From Flavobacterium sp. (GTDB lineage Bacteria; Bacteroidota; Bacteroidia; Flavobacteriales; Flavobacteriaceae), in the NCBI RefSeq assembly GCF_030146175.1, contig NZ_JASLCE010000081.1, positions 1 through 51,337 of the forward strand: a DNA stretch of 51,337 bases, given 5' to 3'. Below, in pieces: positions 45,505 through 51,337 of the stretch (within the stretch, counting starts at the first letter, position 1; each line of letters begins with the position of its first letter). The notes under the pieces were generated by a model that was not told the origin of the DNA, made no database searches, and was given only the letters and a program-made list of their open reading frames with translations. The position numbers and the translations under genes were made by a program.

Positions 45505-46920
45505 ATGCAAAAAGAAACCCCAACATTAAAACGGGAATTAAGTCTTCTGGACGGAACCATGCTGGTAGTCGGCTCAATGATTGGTTCCGGAATTTTTATT
45601 GTCAGCGCCGGGATTACCCAGAATATCGGAAGTGCCGGATGGCTTATTGCCATTTGGGTTGTATCGGCTTTGATTACTATAACAGCAGCGGTGAGTTATG
45701 GCGAGCTAAGTGCCATGTTTCCACACGCCGGCGGACAATACATCTACCTCAAGGAGTCCTATAACAAACTGATTGCTTTTTTATACGGATGGAGCTTTTT
45801 TTCGGTTATACAAACCGGTACGATTGCCGCTGTTGGCGTAGCGTTTTCTAAATTTACCGCCTATCTGATTCCGACGGTAAGCGATACCCATATTTTATTT
45901 GAGATTGGTACGTTTCAATTAAATGCCGCACAATTGGTTTCGATAGCTACTATTATTTTCCTAAGTTATATCAATAGTAAAGGTGTCAAAAATGGCAAAT
46001 ACATTCAAACGGTCTTTACGATTACCAAGATTGCGTCCTTATTCGGATTGATCCTTTTCGGTTTTATTCTAGCCGCAAAAGCCGAAATCTGGAATGCCAA
46101 CTGGGCCGATGCCTGGAATGCACAAACGTTTAACAAGGACACCAATTCCTGGGTTGCCATTTCGGGATACACGTTGGTTTCGGCTATTGCCGCCTCGATG
46201 GTTGGTTCGTTATTTTCCAGCGATGCCTGGAATGGGGTGACTTTTATTTCGGGTGAAATCAAACGACCGGAACGAAACGTAGGACTGAGTTTGTTTTTAG
46301 GCACCCTGATCGTGAGTGTGATTTATATATTGGCTAATGTGATGTATGTGGCCGTAATGCCATTAAACGACATTGCTTTTGCACCATCGGAGCGTGTTGC
46401 CGTAGCGGCTTCCCAACATATTTTTGGCGCTACCGGTACGATTGTGATCGCGGTAATGATTATGATTTCGACTTTTGGTTGTAATAACGGATTGATTATG
46501 GCCGGATCACGGGTATATTACACCATGGCCAAAGACGGCCTTTTCTTTAAAAAAGCAGCCGAATTAAACAAAGCAAGTGTTCCGGGTTGGGGTTTATGGA
46601 TTCAGTGTATCTGGGCGTCTTTTTTATGCCTTACCGGAAAGTATGGGGATTTGTTGGATTACGTAATGATCATTGTAATTATCTTTTATATACTGACGAT
46701 CTACGGTATTTTTATTTTACGTCGCAAAATGCCGGATATGCCACGACCGTACAAGGCGTTTGCCTATCCGGTATTACCGGCATTATACATTATTGTAGCC
46801 ACTGCTATTTGTGTAGCTTTATTGATCGACCGAACCAGCACCTGCGGTTGGGGCGTATTGATTATGCTCGCCGGAATCCCGGTTTATTACCTTACGAAAC
46901 AGAAGGAGCGTAAAGAGTAA
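45505..46920 (+). CDS. APC family amino-acid permease
   Basis: A 471-residue inner-membrane transporter with about 12 helices. The substrate-binding motif of helix 1, GSMIGSGIFIVSAG, is present, followed by SYGELSAMFPHAGGQYIYLK, and helix 6 contains the SSDAWNGVTFISGEIKRPER segment, all typical of the LAT/APC branch that carries neutral amino acids by exchange or symport. The exact substrate cannot be told. It is monocistronic and ends at a strong terminator shared with the convergent DUF3857 operon. Confidence 0.92.
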   Translation: MQKETPTLKRELSLLDGTMLVVGSMIGSGIFIVSAGITQNIGSAGWLIAIWVVSALITITAAVSYGELSAMFPHAGGQYIYLKESYNKLIAFLYGWSFFSVIQTGTIAAVGVAFSKFTAYLIPTVSDTHILFEIGTFQLNAAQLVSIATIIFLSYINSKGVKNGKYIQTVFTITKIASLFGLILFGFILAAKAEIWNANWADAWNAQTFNKDTNSWVAISGYTLVSAIAASMVGSLFSSDAWNGVTFISGEIKRPERNVGLSLFLGTLIVSVIYILANVMYVAVMPLNDIAFAPSERVAVAASQHIFGATGTIVIAVMIMISTFGCNNGLIMAGSRVYYTMAKDGLFFKKAAELNKASVPGWGLWIQCIWASFLCLTGKYGDLLDYVMIIVIIFYILTIYGIFILRRKMPDMPRPYKAFAYPVLPALYIIVATAICVALLIDRTSTCGWGVLIMLAGIPVYYLTKQKERKE

Positions 46921-46991
46921 AGAGAAAAGAACAAAGAGAAAAGAGACAAACCTATCGGAATAAAGTTCTGACAGGTTTTGAAAACAATATT

Positions 46992-47023
46992 AAAAAAAGC
47001 CATCATAATGATGGCTTTTTTTT
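46992..47023. terminator. Bidirectional terminator between permease and DUF3857 operon
   Basis: GCCATCAT (46999-47006) and ATGATGGC (47008-47015), with flanking A7 and T8 runs, give a long near-perfect hairpin that can terminate both convergent units. It ends 4 bases before the stop codon of the DUF3857 gene at 47028. Confidence 0.85.
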
Positions 47024-47027
47024 GATA

Positions 47028-48950
47028 TTATCCTTGCGGTTTTAAAACCAGTGCCGCTTTGTTAAAATCGGCAGCCGCGTTAATTACCTCTCTATAGGAC
47101 GGATATTCCGAAACAGGATAATTAATATCATTATAAAATTCCTCAATCTCAACAACAAATTGGTTATCAACAATTTTAACATTAGAACTAAACTTAACTA
47201 TTGTTTTATTCTCACGTTTTAGCTCCTTGTTCTGTATAAAATCCTTATAACTTTCAACGGTGTATCCTTTTGGTATCGTAAACACTATTTTATGTTGGTA
47301 TTGCTTTGCATAATTGGTTGCAATTGGCTTTTTCCGGGTGGTTTCCTGATACAAGTCGTTTTGCTTTCCAATGACTTTACCAAGATTAACCATCAGATAG
47401 TTTCCTGCACTTTCTGTAAAATCGGCTACAGTCTCCGCTTTTAAATTTATCTCAAAAGGTGTATTCGTATAATTGTTCGAAAACTCCTCTGCTTTAAAAC
47501 CATAATCGTTCAATTTGATTTCCATACCCTCCAAAGCGATATATTTTACAAATTTTTCAATTGCCTCTTTTTCATCATTTACTTTCAATTCCTTAACAAA
47601 TCCTCTTGTCGCCTGCCCCAAATAACCCGTTGCGGCTATTTTTTTCTCCAGAGTAGCATTTTTACCGTCATTGGTTAATGCGACAACAGTCTCCGTGGCT
47701 TTTCGGGTATAATCCGCATTGGTTATCGGAAACTGATGTACTTCAACTTTATAATCTGGTTTCGTTGGATTGCTATAATCATAGACCACTCCTCCTGAGT
47801 CTTGTAATTCATATTCCGTAACCGGGCCGTAACTTATATAATCTTCTGTAGGCGTAATGTACTTCTTCGTTTCCGGTATATAGAACACGATCTTATGCGG
47901 TACTACACTATAGAATATATCCGGATGCACTATCCCTACAAAACGATCCACGCCAAAAATCAACTTAAACGGAATCTTCATTTGCTGCAATGTTAATCCA
48001 TAAAGCGACACCATTTCCATACTACTCAACTTCTGCTTTCCTGTCGCCAGTTCCTTAATTTTAGACGCTTCTCCACGCTGTCTGAATTCAAAGTTATCTT
48101 TGATATAATTATCCAGAATCGTTAATCGTTCGTCTGTACTTTTCGTAGCATCATCCAGTTTCAAATCTTTTAAGAAGTCTTTCGACTTCCCTTTGGATAT
48201 TTGTGTTTTATTAAACTTTCTAAATGCCGCGTCAAAAAAGGAGCCCCAGTGTCTAAAAGTCCCTAAGATTGTCGCCTCGTATACAATTTTATTGATCAGC
48301 AATGTGTTCTTTGCCTCTTTTTCATATTTATAAGCCGGGATATTTTCGGCAACAAACACGTAGCCACTATTATCTTCCCATTTCGAAAACAAATCGCTTT
48401 TATCATATAAAAAACGTACGCCCGGGTTACCGCTAAGCTGGAATTGTGCCCTTAGCAAGGGTACTTCATATTGAAAGATCTCATAGTTGGAAGCAATCGG
48501 CACTTCTTTTAAAATATAATAGTACTCCAGAATATCTCCTTCCTCCACACCTTCAAAGACCAATGATTTGATTTTGTCTTCCTCTGTTTCTATAATTTTA
48601 TCTTCCGACAACACATTTATCGTTCCATTGGGTTTTATAATCCGGGCATGAAAATCTCTTACTTTTAGCGTTAATCCGTTAACGGCGCGCACTTTATTAT
48701 ATTGGTTAATCACATCCTTTTTATTAATCTTCACCGCCATATGCTTCATCATAAAAGAGGAGTAGCCATAGCCTCCCATTCGCAAGTGAACCCAACGATT
48801 GTCTTTTAAAACAATAGCGGGAAAATCTTGATATCGTTCCGGTATGGTGTCGAACACAGGCTTTTCGTCCCAGGAATAGTCTTTGATTTTCTGGGCATCT
48901 ACCTGGAAAACCACAAACAACAAGAGCAATTGTAGCATTAATTTTTTCAT
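47028..48950 (-). CDS. DUF3857 exported protein with degenerate transglutaminase-like domain
   Basis: A 640-residue exported protein. A signal peptide (1-19, LLLLFVVFQVDAQ) precedes a DUF3857 domain (about 50-210; DFHARIIKPNGTINVLSEDK). The next region aligns with the transglutaminase core, but the catalytic Cys position reads KLSSMEMVSLYG (about 307-318) and the late Asp is replaced in KKYITPTEDYISYG, while a His remains in VVPHKIVFY. It therefore looks catalytically dead. The C-terminal third has beta strands typical of these proteins. It shares an ATGA overlap with the gene upstream, which keeps the intact triad, so the two are translationally coupled and may form a pair. The function is unknown. 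Confidence 0.85.
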   Translation of the reverse strand: MKKLMLQLLLLFVVFQVDAQKIKDYSWDEKPVFDTIPERYQDFPAIVLKDNRWVHLRMGGYGYSSFMMKHMAVKINKKDVINQYNKVRAVNGLTLKVRDFHARIIKPNGTINVLSEDKIIETEEDKIKSLVFEGVEEGDILEYYYILKEVPIASNYEIFQYEVPLLRAQFQLSGNPGVRFLYDKSDLFSKWEDNSGYVFVAENIPAYKYEKEAKNTLLINKIVYEATILGTFRHWGSFFDAAFRKFNKTQISKGKSKDFLKDLKLDDATKSTDERLTILDNYIKDNFEFRQRGEASKIKELATGKQKLSSMEMVSLYGLTLQQMKIPFKLIFGVDRFVGIVHPDIFYSVVPHKIVFYIPETKKYITPTEDYISYGPVTEYELQDSGGVVYDYSNPTKPDYKVEVHQFPITNADYTRKATETVVALTNDGKNATLEKKIAATGYLGQATRGFVKELKVNDEKEAIEKFVKYIALEGMEIKLNDYGFKAEEFSNNYTNTPFEINLKAETVADFTESAGNYLMVNLGKVIGKQNDLYQETTRKKPIATNYAKQYQHKIVFTIPKGYTVESYKDFIQNKELKRENKTIVKFSSNVKIVDNQFVVEIEEFYNDINYPVSEYPSYREVINAAADFNKAALVLKPQG

Positions 48951-50815
48951 GCTTTTTTCAGAATTATAGATTGATTATATTGATTTATAAGTTGATTGAC
49001 TATATCGTTCCACTGTTGGAAGTTTTCTTTTTCCAACAATAGTGCCGTTGAATACACTTCCTGTTTTACGATTAATAGATTATTTTTTTGGGTGTAGCTG
49101 ATCTGAAAACCTAATAATTCGTTTTCCTGTTTGTTATTTTTCGGCAAATATTCCACAGTATAGCCTTCCGGAATTTCGATAGTATAGGTAATATCATTAT
49201 GTTGTTCAAAATCATTTTCAACCGGATATTTCCGTTTGTCGACATCAATCAGAGCACTCTTTAACGGGAAAAACAAAATCGGTTTTACAATTAGTTTCCC
49301 CTCGATATTCTTAGCCCAGTTGTCCAACTTTAGTTCATATTCAGCATGCACTGGTGTTGTCTCATACGGTTTGATTGAAGTAGCGACAATTTGGATTTCG
49401 GCTTTGTTATTTGTGGCGAGCAAAAGACTTTTCCAGATTTCATTTTCTTTCTGATAATTATTCGCTAGCATTCCGGCTAAGCGCATTTTATAGAATCCGG
49501 AAAAGTTGGCTTTAACCTTTCCAATCAAAGCGTTGTCCAATATTTTTAAATCCGCATTCAGGTTTATTCCGTTAGTCTTTTTGTCTATTATCGGTACTTT
49601 TTCGATCACATAGCCATCGCCCAATCCAATTAGCGCTTCTTTACCCTGAATCATATCGGTAGGCATAGGGAATTGTGAATATTTACCGGTTGCGTCTAAA
49701 AAATATTTCTTTCCATCCAGTTCCAGACAGGTGATCATGTGATTGTCCGCCAAAGGTGACGGCAATTCTTTGTAGGTATAATTTCGCTGACGTGTTCCAA
49801 TCCATGTTACATACGATTTAAGTCCGGCATAACGCAACAGCTCATTTGTAATGTTAGCCATATCTTTACAGTCACCATATTTACGGGTAAAAACCAAAGC
49901 AGCATCTCTCGGAACAAATCCCCCCATTCCGTCTTCGTAGGCCACGTAATGCAGGTTTTCCTGTACCCAATCGAATATTGCTTTTGCTTTATCGTAATCG
50001 GATGTTTTCCCTTTAATTAACGCTTCTGCTTTTGCTTTAACAGCCGATTGATCCGACTTATTCATATCCTTAACCAGAGATCGATACCAATTGTACAGGT
50101 TGTCAGAATTTCCGAGCATTTCCTCTTTCTTTCCGTTAACCGTATAATTATTGATATAATACACTATATGTGGCACAACATACGATGTTCCCGGCATGTC
50201 TTCTTCCGGTTCAAAAGCCGGAACATTCTTCATCTCCCAGGTATATAGTACCGTATCACCTTCCGTTACTTTATTGAAAACAATTTTATCCCGATCGTAA
50301 CCAAACAGGCTGTACCCAATCTCAACTGATTTCGGGCATTTAATCGTTAACTTGGCGGATTCGACTTCAATCGTATTCTGAAAATAAAAACCATCCAGCA
50401 ATTTTGGCTCATAATACTCTTTTTTATACTTCAGATTGAGTAGTGAATTATCCTGAACATTAAGAAAGTGAATCGTTTTCTTTTTGTAATCGCTATGAAA
50501 AATATTATCCAGAAACACATCCGAAGTAACAGCCGTGCTATTGGAATAGTTCTTATTGGTTGCTAAAATAGTTGTATTTGCCGTGAGTCCGTTGATATCG
50601 CTAAAAGAGTCATACGAAACACTTTCAACCGTATGTTGTCTTTCTTTAGCTTTAGCAACAAGCTTACTATAGGTTACTTCATTTTCTATTCTTAGTTTCT
50701 TATCATTCCGTATGGTGACCGACTCATTGTAATAGATATACTTTGATTTATTGTTCTGTCCCCAAAGCGGAGCCGATAGCAAAAGCAATAGCAAACAATG
50801 CAATATTCCCTTCAT
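48947..50815 (-). CDS. DUF3857 and transglutaminase-like domain exported protein
   Basis: A 622-residue exported protein: signal peptide (about 1-19, LHCLLLLLLSAPLWGQ), DUF3857 domain (about 40-200), then a transglutaminase-like domain with Cys316 (RKYGDCKDMAN), His359 (ADNHMITCLEL) and Asp374 (KYFLDATGKYSQ), a complete papain-fold triad. A beta-rich C-terminal domain follows (DUF2569-free, about 430-622). Start at 50815 is preferred over the in-frame ATG at 50890, which would run through a terminator hairpin and gives no signal peptide at the N-terminus. Peptide cross-linking, hydrolysis or a purely binding role are all possible. It is the first gene of a two-gene operon. Confidence 0.85.
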   Translation of the reverse strand: MKGILHCLLLLLLSAPLWGQNNKSKYIYYNESVTIRNDKKLRIENEVTYSKLVAKAKERQHTVESVSYDSFSDINGLTANTTILATNKNYSNSTAVTSDVFLDNIFHSDYKKKTIHFLNVQDNSLLNLKYKKEYYEPKLLDGFYFQNTIEVESAKLTIKCPKSVEIGYSLFGYDRDKIVFNKVTEGDTVLYTWEMKNVPAFEPEEDMPGTSYVVPHIVYYINNYTVNGKKEEMLGNSDNLYNWYRSLVKDMNKSDQSAVKAKAEALIKGKTSDYDKAKAIFDWVQENLHYVAYEDGMGGFVPRDAALVFTRKYGDCKDMANITNELLRYAGLKSYVTWIGTRQRNYTYKELPSPLADNHMITCLELDGKKYFLDATGKYSQFPMPTDMIQGKEALIGLGDGYVIEKVPIIDKKTNGINLNADLKILDNALIGKVKANFSGFYKMRLAGMLANNYQKENEIWKSLLLATNNKAEIQIVATSIKPYETTPVHAEYELKLDNWAKNIEGKLIVKPILFFPLKSALIDVDKRKYPVENDFEQHNDITYTIEIPEGYTVEYLPKNNKQENELLGFQISYTQKNNLLIVKQEVYSTALLLEKENFQQWNDIVNQLINQYNQSIILKKA

Positions 50816-50837
50816 CAGATAAAAATTAATGACACAT

Positions 50838-50867
50838 AAAAAAGCCTTCCCGTTTGGGAAGGCTTTT
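50838..50867 (-). terminator. Intrinsic terminator after ctaD
   Basis: GCCTTCCC (50844-50851) and GGGAAGGC (50856-50863) with a GTTT loop and flanking A and T runs. The minus-strand U tract (TTTTTT) follows the stem; the hairpin is 29 bases past the ctaD stop. Confidence 0.85.
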
Positions 50868-50868
50868 G

Positions 50869-50876
50869 CAAACATA
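50869..50876 (-). promoter_or_regulatory. Possible -7 box (TATGTTTG) of the DUF3857 operon
   Basis: An exact TAnnTTTG match directly upstream of the ctaD terminator hairpin. Transcripts from it would begin inside the hairpin, leaving a leader of about 45 bases before the ATG at 50815. No well-spaced -33 TTG. Confidence 0.35.
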
Positions 50877-50896
50877 TATATAATATTCAAATAATC

Positions 50897-51337
50897 CTAG
50901 TGGTGTAATTGTTCTTCACCTGGCTTCATTGGTACATTCTGAGGAACGAAATCTTCATCATGTCCTGGTTTGCTATAGTCATATGACCATCTGTAAACTT
51001 CAGGAATTTCACCTGGCCAGTTACCGTGAATGTGCTCAACCGGAGTAGTCCACTCTAATGTGTTCGATCTCCATGGGTTTTGCGTAGCTCTTTGTCCTTT
51101 GAAGATACTATAGAAGAAGTTCCATAAGAATACCAACTGGAATGCAGCTCCGATTAAAGCGAACATTGTGATTAGTACGTTAACATCTGCTAAATCATCA
51201 AATAAAGGGAAAGCGGTGTTGGTATAGTAACGTCTTGGAAGACCTGCCATACCGATAAAGTGCATTGGGAAGAAAACTCCGTACGCACACACTGCTGTTA
51301 CCCAGAAGTGGATGTAACCTAAGTTTTTGTTCATCAT
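50897..51337 (-). CDS. ctaD: Cytochrome c oxidase subunit I, C-terminal part (truncated by window edge)
   Basis: The visible 146 residues are the end of the heme-copper oxidase catalytic subunit; the reading frame continues open beyond 51337. YIHFWVTAVCAYGVFFPMHF, then GMAGLPRRYYTN, is the helix XI/XII loop of subunit I, and the last helix (DVNVLITMFALIGAAFQLVF) precedes the usual soluble tail with NPWRSNTLEWTTPVEHIHGN. The heme and CuB histidines are outside the window. It is 23 kb away from the subunit III/IV genes. Confidence 0.93.
   Translation of the reverse strand: MMNKNLGYIHFWVTAVCAYGVFFPMHFIGMAGLPRRYYTNTAFPLFDDLADVNVLITMFALIGAAFQLVFLWNFFYSIFKGQRATQNPWRSNTLEWTTPVEHIHGNWPGEIPEVYRWSYDYSKPGHDEDFVPQNVPMKPGEEQLHH

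Noticed and set aside
1..51337. CRISPR array, tRNA/rRNA gene, transposase or integrase
   Set aside because: Reading through the gaps showed no regularly spaced repeats, no cloverleaf-like sequence and no coding frame with transposase or integrase motifs.

Overview
The window looks like chromosomal DNA of a gliding member of the Flavobacteriaceae, most likely Flavobacterium or a close relative. The evidence is a type 9 secretion (T9SS) sorting domain, the SprA translocon and RemB gliding protein in a sprA-gcvH-vanZ-deoC-remB order that I recall from Flavobacterium johnsoniae, Bacteroidota-type -7 boxes (TAnnTTTG) before many genes, no clear Shine-Dalgarno sequences, and low G+C. I see no tRNA, rRNA, CRISPR array or complete insertion sequence.

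Layout. 1-4.9 kb: the 5' end of a divergent surface-protein gene (choice-of-anchor L type), an Nfu iron-sulfur carrier, a dodecin, a YyaL/SPATA20-type thioredoxin-domain protein, a small MscS channel and, convergent with it, tsaB. 5.1-9.4 kb: a TolC/periplasmic-adaptor pair without an inner-membrane pump, then a divergent DUF4403 lipoprotein. 9.4-22.8 kb is the accessory island: two decayed REP-like repeats and a minus-strand operon of a T9SS-exported surface protein, a 3545-residue SpvB/VCBS/RHS giant whose 227-residue tip carries a caspase-like His/Cys pair, and a small AT-rich lipoprotein that may be its immunity protein. 23.0-28.1 kb: heme-copper oxidase genes (ctaB, two subunit III-type proteins, subunit IV), then a separately promoted accessory module (Cys-less SCO-like protein, SCO, DUF420, CxxC membrane protein). 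28.2-40.4 kb: an SRPBCC protein and the gliding/T9SS neighbourhood remB, deoC, vanZ, gcvH, sprA, ruvA. 40.4-45.4 kb: maeB, queG, ruvB and a YjdJ/YjdI-like pair. 45.5-51.3 kb: an amino-acid permease, two DUF3857/transglutaminase-like exported proteins, and the C-terminal part of cytochrome oxidase subunit I (ctaD), cut by the window end.

How the parts connect. SprA is the outer-membrane pore of the T9SS, RemB is a gliding accessory, and the sorting-domain protein at 20.8-22.7 kb (and probably the truncated gene at the left edge) would be T9SS cargo. The oxidase cluster combines heme O synthesis, structural subunits and copper-delivery factors. The best candidate for an undescribed system is the surface protein / RHS-caspase-like giant / lipoprotein operon: its tip and the gene after it are visibly more AT-rich than the conserved RHS body, as expected of an exchangeable toxin-immunity cassette. 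Toxin and immunity roles are inference; the His/Cys motifs, the RHS core and the gene order are read directly.
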